From: Bacteroidota bacterium
GTDB taxonomy: Bacteria > Bacteroidota > Bacteroidia > Chitinophagales > Chitinophagaceae
Reading direction: 5' to 3'
Assembly: GCA_021824855.1 (NCBI GenBank)
Contig: JAKAJX010000094.1
Coordinates: forward strand, 1 to 29,443
Length of the DNA: 29,443 bases
Part shown: positions 8,102 to 16,750 of the stretch, one piece after another
Layout of the letters: each line of letters begins with the position of its first letter
Numbering within the stretch: position 1 is the stretch's first letter
Position numbers and translations under genes: made by a program
The notes under the pieces: model-generated
The model's input: the letters and a program-made list of their open reading frames with translations, nothing else
Told to the model about the DNA's origin: nothing
The model's database searches: none

Positions 8102-11100
8102 ATGGTTAAAAGAAGCTTATGGGCTTTAATTTTACTGTTTACGAACTATACTATTTATGCTCAATCTGTAATAAACCATGTTGCATTAAATAAAACTGCA
8201 CAGCAATATGCAGCAATAGAAAACAGCAATTATTATAAAGCGTTGCAATTAGCAAAGCAAAAAGGTTGGGCAATTGCTTTTACAACCAAGAGTGGAACAG
8301 AAGTACAATTAGTAGGTATAGATGAATTAGGAAAACCCCAGTATTTAGCAACACACAATAATATTATTGCAGCAGCTACCACTAATGCCAATCTTTTATG
8401 GCCAAATGGTTCATCGGGATTAAACTTATCAGGTGCATCTAATTCCATTAAAGGGAAATTAGCTATTTGGGATGGTGGTTCGGTATTAAATACCCATGTT
8501 GAAATGAACGGAAGAGTTTTGCAAAAAGATAATCCTACTTCTGTCAGTAATCATGCAACACATACTTCGGGTACTATGATTGCATTAGGTGTAAATCCTA
8601 TTGCAAAAGGTATGGCTTTTGGTGCTCAGCAATTAATTGCTTATGATTATAATAATGATGTTTCGGAAATGAGTACAGAAGCTCCGAATTTGTTGTTATC
8701 TAATCATTCGTATGGTTATTTGGCCGGTTGGTATTATGATGGAACGAATTGGATATGGGAAGGCGATATTAATGTTAGTAAAACAGAAGATTATGGTTTT
8801 GGCTATTACGATATTAATGCTCGCATGTTCGATTCTATCGCCTATCTCTCCCCATACTATTTAATTTGCATGTCTGCAGGTAATCAACGAAATTCTAATG
8901 GGCCGGCAGTTGGAGATGCCTATAAATATTATGATAGTGCCCATAACTTAGTTTCTGGGGTACGTGCTTCGGGTATTAGTAATAACGATACTTATGGAAC
9001 TATTGCCTATACACAAAATGCCAAAAATATTTTAGATATTGGGGCAGTTAGTGGTATTCCGTTAGGATATAATAATAGTAATGATGTAGTAATGAGTAAT
9101 TTTAGTGGTTGGGGACCAACCGATGATGGCAGAATTAAACCCGATGTGGTTGCAGATGGCGTAAATGTTACATCAAGTATTGCAACATCCAATACAGCGT
9201 ATGCTACCTACAGTGGCACATCTATGGCTGCACCCAATGCAACAGGCTCTTTGTATTTAGTGCAAGAATATTATAATAAGCTACATCCTAATTCTTTTAT
9301 GCGTTCTTCTACCTTAAAAGGTTTGGCAATTCATACAGCCAATGAAGCAGGCTTATTCCCCGGCCCGGATTATCAATTTGGTTGGGGATTGTTAGATGTG
9401 AAAAAAGCTACAGATGTAGTTACATCTTCTTTTAATCAGCAATCAGATACCATTGTTGAAAGTATTTTAAATAATGGAGCTACTTATACATTAAACATTA
9501 CCGCATCGGGTAAAGGTTCATTAGTAGCTACCTTAACTTGGATAGATCCGCCAATTGCACAATTGCCAATTAACTCGGCTGTTTTAAATAATACAGCACC
9601 CAGGTTGGTAAACGATTTGGATATGAGGATAAAGCAAGGAAATAATACCTACCAGCCATGGATTTTAGATCCGGCAAATCCGGCTAATGCAGCTAAAAAA
9701 GGCGATAATTATTTAGATAATGTTGAGAAAATTCAAATTGATAGTGTTATTCCCGGTAAAACATATTCCATAACAATAACCAATAAAGGAAATTTGCAAA
9801 GAGGCACACAAGCATTTTCTTTAATAGTAAGTGGAATTGGCGGAAGTACTTACTGCAATTCCACTTCCACCAATAATACAGGAACAAGAATAGATAGTGT
9901 AGCTTTTGGTGGTATTACCAATAAAAATACATCGGCACATAACAATTATTCCGACTTTACCAATTTAACCGCTAATATTCAACCAAATCAAACTATTCCC
10001 ATTAGTATAAAAGTGAATAGTTCGGATGGAAGTTCTGCCACACGAAAGTTGAAAGTATTTATTGATTATAATAATAATGGAAGTTTTAACGATCCGGGCG
10101 AAATGGTAGCAAGTAATGTAGTTACTGATAACTCGATTAATGGTGTGGGTGGAATATTTACTGCTAATATTGCAACTCCTTCAGGATTGAAAATAGGTAA
10201 TTATACCATGATGCGTATAGTGGTAAGAGATAGTGCTGCTGCTGCTGATTCTGCCACTGCTTGTGGTAATTATGCCAATGGCGAAACGCAAGATTATCGA
10301 ATTCAATTTGTTCCTCCTACTAACGATATTGCTGTTGTAAGTGTGGTTGCTCCTTCTGTTGGTTCATGTGCTAATAATTCGCAGTTTTTAATAATAGCTA
10401 TACGGAATAATGGTTCTGCCGACCAAACTAATATTCCTTTAACAGCCACAATTAAAAATGGCAATACCACAGTTGCAAGTTTTAATGCGGCTTATCCGGG
10501 TACCATTGCTGCCGGTAGTATAGAAAATTATGTTTTTCAAAATCCATTTAATAGTATTCCGGGAACTTCATATAATATTACAGCCACTGCCAATTTATCT
10601 GCCGATCAAGATATCACCAATAATTCAATATCTGCCAATGTAACTATTGCAGGTATGCCTGCTGCACCAAGTGGCAAGGGAGAAATTTGTTCCGGAACTG
10701 CCTATTTAAGTGTTACAAATAGCGATTCTGCTTCTAACTATTTTTGGTATATTTCAAATACTGCTCCAACAGCTTTTGGTGGTGGATTAACAACATCTAC
10801 CTCTAATATTACTTCAAATAGTACTTATTATTTACGAAGTGGTGCCAAAGCAAGTATTGGTCCATTAAATAAAGCTGTTTTGGGAGCTGGAGGATACAAT
10901 GCTTTTGCGGGTAATTATGTAAATATAACAGCATCGGTTCCTGTAAATATTGATGTAGCAAAACTATACATTAGTAATCCGGGTAAAATAACATTTACTG
11001 TAGCAGACATTTCAAATGTAACTTCAACACAATATAGTTATTCGGCTTATACCTCTAAAACTATTGATGTATATGCTACTACACCGGTAGCCACACCTCC

Positions 11101-11890
11101 ATCGGGTAATGGTCAAATTCCCGATAACCCTGCCGATTCGGGAGCATATTATTATTTAAATTTACCAATACCTGCAGGTAGTCATTCTATTATTGTAAGC
11201 TGTGCTAATAATGCAACCATTTATCGTAATAATGCAATAAGCAATAATCCTTATCCTATTTGGGCACCTTATGTAATGGGCATAACGGGTAATAGCGTGC
11301 AAAGTCCTAGTAATTATCAGCAGTATTATTATTTTTTCTACGATACTAAAATTAGTACTAACGATTGTATCAGTAATATGGTTCCTATTGTTGCCACAAC
11401 TGCTGCAACGCCAACTATTTCATTGTCGGGAACCAGCTTGGTTAGCAGTATCACCAATGCCATAAGTTATCAATGGTATTTAAGCGGAAATACAATTGCC
11501 AATGCCACTGCCAGTTCTTATACACCTGCCAAATCGGGAAGTTATGTTGTAGCTGTAACCGATTCTTTGGGTTGTACCAAATCTTCGGCTGCGTATAGTT
11601 ATGTGGTTACCGCTGTGCAAAATGTTAGCAATACCGAAATTGGCTTAAAAGCTTCACCTAATCCTGCCAAAGGATTATTTAATGTTAGTTTTTATTTAAG
11701 TAATAAAGCCGATGTTAGTATAGAACTAATTAGTACCGATGGACAAATTGCTATGAGTAAAATGTATTCTGGTTTTAGCGGTCAATTTAATCAACAATAT
11801 ACCGTAGCAAATATGGCACCCGAAACCTATATTTTAAAAGTACAAGCCAATAATAAAGTATATAGAACCAAAATAATTATTGTACAATAA
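8102..11890 (+). CDS. Secreted S8 (subtilisin-like) serine peptidase with T9SS sorting domain
   Basis: A 1262-residue exported protease. A Sec signal (MVKRSLWALILLFTNYTIYAQ) is followed by a short non-canonical pro-region. The catalytic triad is Asp124 (AIWDGGSV), His151 (SNHATHTSG) and Ser374 (SGTSMAAP). The Asp and His boxes deviate from the usual DTG and HGTHVAG forms, but the Ser box is classical. A beta-rich domain resembling a P-domain follows (about 440-580), then a GEVED domain (about 590-735, FIDYNNNGSFNDPGE to GETQDYRI), a CARDB-like segment from about 740, and Ig-like segments (FWYISN..., SYQWYLSG...). From residue 1176 to the end (LKASPNPAKGLFNVSF ... YILKVQANNKVYRTKIIIV) is a type A type IX secretion signal, so the enzyme is sent across the outer membrane and processed. 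Probable role: degradation of extracellular protein. Confidence 0.93.
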   Translation: MVKRSLWALILLFTNYTIYAQSVINHVALNKTAQQYAAIENSNYYKALQLAKQKGWAIAFTTKSGTEVQLVGIDELGKPQYLATHNNIIAAATTNANLLWPNGSSGLNLSGASNSIKGKLAIWDGGSVLNTHVEMNGRVLQKDNPTSVSNHATHTSGTMIALGVNPIAKGMAFGAQQLIAYDYNNDVSEMSTEAPNLLLSNHSYGYLAGWYYDGTNWIWEGDINVSKTEDYGFGYYDINARMFDSIAYLSPYYLICMSAGNQRNSNGPAVGDAYKYYDSAHNLVSGVRASGISNNDTYGTIAYTQNAKNILDIGAVSGIPLGYNNSNDVVMSNFSGWGPTDDGRIKPDVVADGVNVTSSIATSNTAYATYSGTSMAAPNATGSLYLVQEYYNKLHPNSFMRSSTLKGLAIHTANEAGLFPGPDYQFGWGLLDVKKATDVVTSSFNQQSDTIVESILNNGATYTLNITASGKGSLVATLTWIDPPIAQLPINSAVLNNTAPRLVNDLDMRIKQGNNTYQPWILDPANPANAAKKGDNYLDNVEKIQIDSVIPGKTYSITITNKGNLQRGTQAFSLIVSGIGGSTYCNSTSTNNTGTRIDSVAFGGITNKNTSAHNNYSDFTNLTANIQPNQTIPISIKVNSSDGSSATRKLKVFIDYNNNGSFNDPGEMVASNVVTDNSINGVGGIFTANIATPSGLKIGNYTMMRIVVRDSAAAADSATACGNYANGETQDYRIQFVPPTNDIAVVSVVAPSVGSCANNSQFLIIAIRNNGSADQTNIPLTATIKNGNTTVASFNAAYPGTIAAGSIENYVFQNPFNSIPGTSYNITATANLSADQDITNNSISANVTIAGMPAAPSGKGEICSGTAYLSVTNSDSASNYFWYISNTAPTAFGGGLTTSTSNITSNSTYYLRSGAKASIGPLNKAVLGAGGYNAFAGNYVNITASVPVNIDVAKLYISNPGKITFTVADISNVTSTQYSYSAYTSKTIDVYATTPVATPPSGNGQIPDNPADSGAYYYLNLPIPAGSHSIIVSCANNATIYRNNAISNNPYPIWAPYVMGITGNSVQSPSNYQQYYYFFYDTKISTNDCISNMVPIVATTAATPTISLSGTSLVSSITNAISYQWYLSGNTIANATASSYTPAKSGSYVVAVTDSLGCTKSSAAYSYVVTAVQNVSNTEIGLKASPNPAKGLFNVSFYLSNKADVSIELISTDGQIAMSKMYSGFSGQFNQQYTVANMAPETYILKVQANNKVYRTKIIIVQ

Positions 11891-11918
11891 AATCTATTTT
11901 CTATAATTGTAAAATAAG

Positions 11919-11948
11919 AATACCGGCTTTGATAGTCGGTATTTTTTG
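11919..11948 (+). terminator. Terminator after the subtilase
   Basis: A 9-bp stem with one G-T pair (11919-11927 with 11935-11943), 7-base loop, followed by a T-run. It lies 29 bases after the subtilase stop. Confidence 0.85.
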
Positions 11949-11989
11949 TTACTTTGAATTTTCAATCAATTGTTAAATAAAAATATAGT

Positions 11990-12718
11990 ATGTTACCAGA
12001 ATGGAAAACCGGAAAGGTTATAGACATTGTAGATGAAACCGCATCTACTAAAAAATTTTTTATTGAAATACAAGGTGTAACCGATTTTCAATTTCATCCA
12101 GGGCAATTTATTACACTCGACCTTCCTATACACGAACAAAAAAATAAGCGTTGGCGTAGTTATTCTATTGCTTCGGCACCAAATAAAACCAATATAGTTG
12201 AACTAATTATTGTGCATTTACATGGTGGGGCAGGAACCACGTATTTATTTAATGAAGTACAAGTTGGCACTGAGTTTCCCGTTCGAGGCCCTCAGGGTAA
12301 ATTTATTTTACCCGAAGAGTTTGATAAGGATTTGTTTTTAATTTGTACCGGTACAGGCATCGCTCCATTTCGTTCAATGATTCATTATCTGAACGAACAA
12401 AAAATTATGCATAGAAAAGTAAACTTAATAGTTGGTTGCAGAAAATTAACCGATGCTTTGTATTTTAATGAGCTGAATGAGTTGGCAAAAAGTGAACCTA
12501 ATTTTTATTATCATCCGGTTTTTTCGAGAGAAGAAAATGTACCCGAAGGTGCTTATAAAGGGTATGTGCATCAAGTATATGAGCAACTATTAAAAGAAGA
12601 AAAAGACCCTGCCCGATTTTATTTATGTGGTTGGAAAAATATGATTGATGAAGCCAAAGAACGAATTATGGCAATGGGTTATGAAAAGAAAGATATTCAT
12701 TTAGAATTGTACGGTTAA
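11990..12718 (+). CDS. FAD-binding ferredoxin/flavodoxin-NADP reductase-like oxidoreductase
   Basis: A 242-residue cytoplasmic flavoprotein of the ferredoxin-NADP reductase superfamily, full length for the minimal two-domain form. The FAD domain shows FHPGQFITL and the flavin-binding RSYSIAS box (about residues 57-63), then GGAGTTYL for phosphate contact. The NAD(P) domain starts with ICTGTGIAPFRSM and has the late Cys-Gly motif FYLCGWKNMIDEA. There is no added 2Fe-2S or globin domain, so it needs an external electron partner (ferredoxin, flavodoxin or similar), which is not encoded nearby. A weak -7-like element TACTTTG lies at 11950-11956. It is a single-gene unit between two terminators. 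The family is clear and the partner and pathway are unknown. Confidence 0.88.
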   Translation: MLPEWKTGKVIDIVDETASTKKFFIEIQGVTDFQFHPGQFITLDLPIHEQKNKRWRSYSIASAPNKTNIVELIIVHLHGGAGTTYLFNEVQVGTEFPVRGPQGKFILPEEFDKDLFLICTGTGIAPFRSMIHYLNEQKIMHRKVNLIVGCRKLTDALYFNELNELAKSEPNFYYHPVFSREENVPEGAYKGYVHQVYEQLLKEEKDPARFYLCGWKNMIDEAKERIMAMGYEKKDIHLELYG

Positions 12719-12731
12719 AAGATAAAAAGTT

Positions 12732-12761
12732 AAAAAGCTTCAGAAATTTCTGAAGCTTTTT
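12732..12761. terminator. Palindromic bidirectional terminator, copy 1
   Basis: A perfect 30-base palindrome: AAAAAG, CTTCAGAAATTTCTGAAG, CTTTTT. It can fold into a 13-15 bp hairpin with A- and T-runs at the ends, so it can terminate in both directions. It lies 13 bases after the oxidoreductase stop. The same sequence recurs at 13992-14023. Confidence 0.85.
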
Positions 12762-12838
12762 TAATGCCAAAATACCATCTTAACGGTATATGTTTAAGTT
12801 GAGTACATCCTACTTTTACAACAATAAAATATTGGGCA

Positions 12839-13987
12839 ATGAAAAAAAACTTTCTATTGTTTTTGCTTCTGGCTAATTACATATTTCTTTCTGCACAAGA
12901 GCTTAATCGAAAATGCTTAAGTGGCAATTGTAAAACAGGAATTGGAACAATGCTAATTGGCGATACAAAATATTCCGGTGCTTTTGTTAATGGAAAATTT
13001 AATGGCAAGGGAAAACTTGTTTTTGCAAGTGGTAAAAAATACGAAGGCAACTTTAAAAATAATTTTTTTGATGGTAGAGGAACTTATTATTTAAATGATT
13101 CCGAAAAGTTTACCGGCGTTTTTGCAAACGGTGTTATAGTAAGTGGTAGCGGAACTTATTTTTTTGATGCAGATTCTATAAAAATTACCGGCACTATGAC
13201 CAATGGAAAATATAGTGGTCCGGCAGTTTGCATTTTAAAAGATAAAAGTGTTTATACTGGTAATCTTGTTAATAGTCAATATGAAGGAGAAGGCACATTA
13301 GTTTTTGCGAATGGGAATGTATATAAAGGCCAATTTAAAAATGGTAAATATGATGGTAATGGCATATTCTCCTTTATTAATGGAACATCTTTTCAAGGTG
13401 TTTTTTCGGATGGAGAATTTTTTAACGGCACTTTCAAATATGTTGATGGATATTCTTACAGCGGTTGGTGGAAGAATGGTAAAAGAAATGGATTTGGAAC
13501 GTTAACTGATAAACAAGGAGCTATAATTTATAAGAATGTTTGGGAGAATGATGCCATGAAATATCCTAAAGAATCTACTCAATATGCAGAGCAGCAATTA
13601 GCCTTTAGCAAAAATATGTTGCTCAGATATTTTAGTGGTGCATTAACCTTAACCATATATGGCAATAGAGGAAATGTTCGCTCTGCCATAGAAATTCAAA
13701 CTTTGGATGTTAATTATAATTTAACCGGTAAATGGACAACTACCATTAGTATAAACAATAAAGATTATACTGTTGTTACTAAAATTTCAGGGTACTATAA
13801 TCCAGACTTGTTTCAGATGCACATACAAGAAGATTATTTTATTTCTGTAGATGAATTGCCGGACGGGTATTTTACATTGGGGAGTGCTAACTTAACAATA
13901 TTAAACAACTCTCAAAAAAGTGGTCATTATATTTTGAGAGGTAAAACAAATGGAGGTAATGATGTTGAACTTCAAGATTATAAATAG
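12839..13987 (+). CDS. Exported MORN-repeat protein
   Basis: A 382-residue protein with a Sec signal (MKKNFLLFLLLANYIFLSAQ, cleavage likely after AQ). Residues about 45-230 hold eight MORN-type repeats of roughly 23 residues, of the form YxGxFxNGKxxGxGxxxFxxG; the clearest are YSGAFVNGKFNGKGKLVF, YKGQFKNGKYDGNGIFSF and YSGWWKNGKRNGFGTL. Repeats 3, 4 and 7 are degenerate. The last 150 residues have no repeat and no domain I recognise; they look beta-rich (LTIYGNRGNVRSAIEIQTLDVNYNLTGKW) and may bind a ligand. MORN repeats usually bind lipids or proteins, or act as spacers. The export signal puts the protein in the periplasm or outside. It stands alone between two identical palindromic terminators. 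Function unknown. Confidence 0.87.
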   Translation: MKKNFLLFLLLANYIFLSAQELNRKCLSGNCKTGIGTMLIGDTKYSGAFVNGKFNGKGKLVFASGKKYEGNFKNNFFDGRGTYYLNDSEKFTGVFANGVIVSGSGTYFFDADSIKITGTMTNGKYSGPAVCILKDKSVYTGNLVNSQYEGEGTLVFANGNVYKGQFKNGKYDGNGIFSFINGTSFQGVFSDGEFFNGTFKYVDGYSYSGWWKNGKRNGFGTLTDKQGAIIYKNVWENDAMKYPKESTQYAEQQLAFSKNMLLRYFSGALTLTIYGNRGNVRSAIEIQTLDVNYNLTGKWTTTISINNKDYTVVTKISGYYNPDLFQMHIQEDYFISVDELPDGYFTLGSANLTILNNSQKSGHYILRGKTNGGNDVELQDYK

Positions 13988-13991
13988 TTTA

Positions 13992-14023
13992 AAAAAAGCT
14001 TCAGAAATTTCTGAAGCTTTTTT
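13992..14023. terminator. Palindromic bidirectional terminator, copy 2
   Basis: A 32-base perfect palindrome containing the same 30 bases as the copy at 12732-12761, with one more A and T. It lies between the convergent MORN gene (stop 13987) and glyS (stop 14029) and can serve both. Confidence 0.88.
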
Positions 14024-14028
14024 GTGGA

Positions 14029-15495
14029 TTAGAATATTTGTTGAAGAACAATTTCTTTTATTTTATTCATCGGTACACGTTCTTGTTGCATGGTATCTCT
14101 GTAACGAATAGTAACTGTTCCATCTTCTTTTGATTGATGATCTATTGTAACACAGAAAGGTGTTCCAATTGCATCCATTCTTCTGTACCGTTTACCAATA
14201 GCATCTTTTTCTTCATAGAAACAGCGGAAATGCGATTTGCATTCGTTCATTAATTCTCTTGCCAATTCGGGTAAACCATCTTTTTTGGTTAATGGAAGAA
14301 TAGCTAATTTAATAGGTGCTATTTTAGCCGGAATATGCATCACCACGCGGCTATCGGTTGAGCCATCTTCTTTAGTTAGGGTTTCTTCATCGTACGCATT
14401 CGAAAGAATTAAAAGAAACATTCTATCTAAACCAATGGAAGTTTCTACAACGTACGGAACGTAGTTGCCATAAGGTTTTCCGGTTGCAGTGTCAACATCG
14501 GCATCAAAATATTGCATTTTCTTTTTGCTGTATTGTTGATGTTGTGATAAATCAAAATCGCTTCTGCTATGTATTCCCTCTACTTCTTTAAAACCCATAG
14601 GAAAATCAAATTCAATATCGCAAGCCTCTTTAGCATAGTGGGCTAATTTAACATGATCGTGATAGCGATATTTGGATGCATCAACTCCTAAACTTAAATG
14701 CCATTTTAAGCGTTCTTCTTTCCAGAATTGATACCAATGACCTTCTGTGCCCGGACGAACAAAAAACTGCATTTCCATTTGTTCAAACTCTCGCATTCTA
14801 AAAATAAATTGTCGGGCAACAATTTCGTTTCTAAATGCTTTACCTGTTTGTGCAATACCAAACGGAATTTTCATTCTTGCAGTTTTTTGCACATTTAAAA
14901 AGTTTACAAAAATACCTTGTGCCGTTTCGGGGCGTAAATAAATGGTATCGGCTTCATCTGTAACAGAACCTAATTTTGTATCGAACATTAAATTAAACTG
15001 GCGAATATCTGTCCAATTACAAGTGCCGCTAACGCTGCATTTCATGTTATTGCCAACAATCAATTCTTTTAATTCTGCATAATCTTCTTTTGCAAGCAAA
15101 GCATCCATTTGTTGTAAAAGATTCTCAGCTTTTTGTGTTTCACCTTTTTCAGTTAATGTTTCAGCAAAACCTTCAATCAAATGATCTACACGATAACGTT
15201 TTTTACTGTCTTTATTATCAATCATTGGGTCGCTGAAATTATCAACGTGGCCGCTGGCTTTCCAAGTAGTAGGATGCATAAAAATGGCGGCATCAATACC
15301 TACAATGTTTTCGTGCATTTGCGTCATACTTTTCCACCAGTAATCACGAATATTTTTTTTCAATTCGCTGCCATAAGGACCATAATCGTACACTGCACTT
15401 AATCCATCGTAAATTTCACTACTTTGAAATACAAAGCCATATTCTTTTGCATGCGAAATAATAGCTTGAAAACGGTTATCTGATTGCGTACTCAT
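14029..15495 (-). CDS. glyS: Glycyl-tRNA synthetase, dimeric (eukaryote-like) type
   Basis: A 488-residue class II aminoacyl-tRNA synthetase that charges tRNA-Gly. It is the single-chain alpha2 form, not the GlyQ/GlyS tetramer. The N-terminus ISHAKEYGFVFQSSEIYDGLSAVYDYGPYGSELK is diagnostic. The catalytic core shows LRPETAQGIFVNFLN, motif 2 as FRNEIVARQFIFRMREFEQMEMQFF and motif 3 as ETSIGLDRMFL. The anticodon-binding domain occupies about the last 100 residues (IPAKIAPIKLAILPLTKK ... GTVTIRYRDTMQQERV). The start at 15495 is fixed by the family N-terminus and by the promoter just upstream. It is followed by the shared terminator at 13992-14023. Confidence 0.96.
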   Translation of the reverse strand: MSTQSDNRFQAIISHAKEYGFVFQSSEIYDGLSAVYDYGPYGSELKKNIRDYWWKSMTQMHENIVGIDAAIFMHPTTWKASGHVDNFSDPMIDNKDSKKRYRVDHLIEGFAETLTEKGETQKAENLLQQMDALLAKEDYAELKELIVGNNMKCSVSGTCNWTDIRQFNLMFDTKLGSVTDEADTIYLRPETAQGIFVNFLNVQKTARMKIPFGIAQTGKAFRNEIVARQFIFRMREFEQMEMQFFVRPGTEGHWYQFWKEERLKWHLSLGVDASKYRYHDHVKLAHYAKEACDIEFDFPMGFKEVEGIHSRSDFDLSQHQQYSKKKMQYFDADVDTATGKPYGNYVPYVVETSIGLDRMFLLILSNAYDEETLTKEDGSTDSRVVMHIPAKIAPIKLAILPLTKKDGLPELARELMNECKSHFRCFYEEKDAIGKRYRRMDAIGTPFCVTIDHQSKEDGTVTIRYRDTMQQERVPMNKIKEIVLQQIF

Positions 15496-15502
15496 AAGGT
15501 TG

Positions 15503-15533
15503 CAAATATAGGGAGAAGCACTAAAGAGGCAAA
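15503..15533 (-). promoter_or_regulatory. Promoter of glyS
   Basis: On the minus strand TTTG (15530-15533), 19 bases, then TATATTTG (15503-15510): a full match to the Bacteroidota consensus. Only 7 bases lie between the box and the ATG, so the mRNA is leaderless or nearly so. Confidence 0.75.
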
Positions 15534-15567
15534 GCGGTAAAAGGCTAAAATGCAGGTAATTATATAC

Positions 15568-15894
15568 TTATTTTAACTTAGTATTATTCTTATGCCTTTC
15601 TTTATCGCGTATAGTTTTTTTCTCAAAATTTTTTTGTAGTGCATCGGTTAAGTTAACACCAGTTTGATTGGCTAAGCAAATTAAAACCCACAATACATCG
15701 GCCATTTCGTCGGATAGGTTTTTGGAAAGATCGGATTTTTTAAACGATTGATCGCCATAGGTTCTTGCCATAATTCTGGCAAGTTCGCCTACTTCTTCGG
15801 TAAGAATAGCCAAATTGGTTAGCTCGCTGAAATATCTTACACCAAAGGTTTTTATCCAATCATCTACTTGTTGTTGAGCTTGCTGAATAGTCAT
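15568..15894 (-). CDS. MazG-like nucleotide pyrophosphohydrolase
   Basis: A 108-residue all-alpha protein of the MazG/dCTPase-like superfamily, which hydrolyses (d)NTPs to monophosphate and pyrophosphate as a house-cleaning step. The metal-binding motifs are present: EEVGELAR in helix 2, and DEMADVLWVLICLANQTGVNL, where Glu and Asp complete the ExxE...ExxD set. The length suits the single-domain short MazG proteins. It is the last gene of a minus-strand run dtd, truncated haemoglobin, this gene, with 5 bases to the gene before it, so co-transcription is likely. The nucleotide specificity cannot be told from sequence. Confidence 0.88.
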   Translation of the reverse strand: MTIQQAQQQVDDWIKTFGVRYFSELTNLAILTEEVGELARIMARTYGDQSFKKSDLSKNLSDEMADVLWVLICLANQTGVNLTDALQKNFEKKTIRDKERHKNNTKLK

Positions 15895-15899
15895 TTTTA

Positions 15900-16265
15900 T
15901 TAAAAATTTTTTACAAGAATAATTTTCATGGCCATGCCAATAGAAGCGGCTTTTTCTTTTGCTTTTTCTGCAATACTACCGCTATACATGTCGTCAATAC
16001 ACTCGCAAAAAACAGCTACCCATCTGTTAAAATGTTCGTATTTTAAAGGTGCTAAAGTATTCAGATGTTCGTGGACGGTTAAAATATCATTGGTATAGTT
16101 AGCCGTATTGAAAAGCGTTGATTCCCAAAAGTCTGTAATATTTGGCAGGTGTTGCTCTAAGTTAACTTTATTATAATAAAAGCTCATAAAATCATCTACA
16201 ATTACCTTATCGTAAAAGGCAGTCATAATTTTTTCTATATCGGCTCTGTTTGCAATATCTCTCAT
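15900..16265 (-). CDS. Group III truncated haemoglobin
   Basis: A 121-residue 2-on-2 globin. The pattern fits group III (Campylobacter Ctb-like): Tyr18 in AFYDKV at B10, His39 in EQHLPNITDFW at E7, the proximal His in VHEHLNTL (His67 more likely than His65) at F8, and Trp82 in HFNRWVAVF at G8. These are the heme-pocket residues of the group. Group III globins are usually linked to oxygen or nitric-oxide/peroxide chemistry, but the role in Bacteroidota is not settled. The gene lies 13 bases after dtd and 5 bases before the MazG-like gene, in one direction. There is no signal peptide, so it is cytoplasmic. Confidence 0.88.
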   Translation of the reverse strand: MRDIANRADIEKIMTAFYDKVIVDDFMSFYYNKVNLEQHLPNITDFWESTLFNTANYTNDILTVHEHLNTLAPLKYEHFNRWVAVFCECIDDMYSGSIAEKAKEKAASIGMAMKIILVKNF

Positions 16266-16278
16266 AACAAAATATTAG

Positions 16279-16731
16279 TTATTCTTTGTTTTTCGAATCA
16301 ATGAAAATTGTTACAGGTCCATCATTTAATAAATGTACTTTCATATCGGCTCCAAATATGCCCGTTTCAATTTTTTTATTCAAATCTTTTTTTAATTGTT
16401 GTATCATTCTTTCATAAGTTGGAATGGCAAACTCGGGTTTACTCGCTTTGCTGTACGATGGTCTGTTTCCTTTTTTAGTAGCAGCGTGTAAAGTAAATTG
16501 GCTAACCAATAAAATATCTCCATTCATATCCAATACACTTTTATTCATTATGCCATTTTCGTCATTAAAAATTCTTAAATTAACTATTTTATTACTCAGC
16601 CATTCAATGTCTTCCATTGTATCGGCATCTTCAATTCCAATAAAAATCAATAAACCTTTTTCAATTTTACCTGTAATTTTATCATCTACTGTAACCGATG
16701 CTTCGTTTACACGCTGAATTACCACCCTCAT
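16279..16731 (-). CDS. dtd: D-aminoacyl-tRNA deacylase
   Basis: A 150-residue enzyme that hydrolyses D-amino acids (and glycine on tRNA-Ala) from mischarged tRNA, acting as a chirality checkpoint. It starts MRVVIQRVNEASVTVDD as in the Dtd family. The active-site motifs are SQFTLHA (77-83) and NDGPVTIFIDS (136-146, the NxGPxT motif with the cross-subunit Gly-Pro). The length is normal. It heads a minus-strand run with the truncated haemoglobin and MazG-like genes. It is divergent from arfB with only 19 bases between the two ATGs. Confidence 0.96.
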   Translation of the reverse strand: MRVVIQRVNEASVTVDDKITGKIEKGLLIFIGIEDADTMEDIEWLSNKIVNLRIFNDENGIMNKSVLDMNGDILLVSQFTLHAATKKGNRPSYSKASKPEFAIPTYERMIQQLKKDLNKKIETGIFGADMKVHLLNDGPVTIFIDSKNKE

Positions 16732-16750
16732 CTTTTTGTAATTTTATAGT
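16732..16750. promoter_or_regulatory. 19-base divergent start region between dtd and arfB
   Basis: The two ATG codons (16731 minus, 16751 plus) face away from each other across 19 bases. The plus strand has TAATTTTA at 16739-16746, 7/8 to TAnnTTTG, which would give arfB a leaderless transcript. No clear box for dtd fits in the gap, so its promoter may lie within arfB. Confidence 0.4.

Noticed and set aside
12732..12761. Palindromes as ends of an insertion sequence around the MORN gene
   Set aside because: No transposase is present, and each copy is a complete terminator-like hairpin in the right place after a stop codon. Terminator is the simpler reading.
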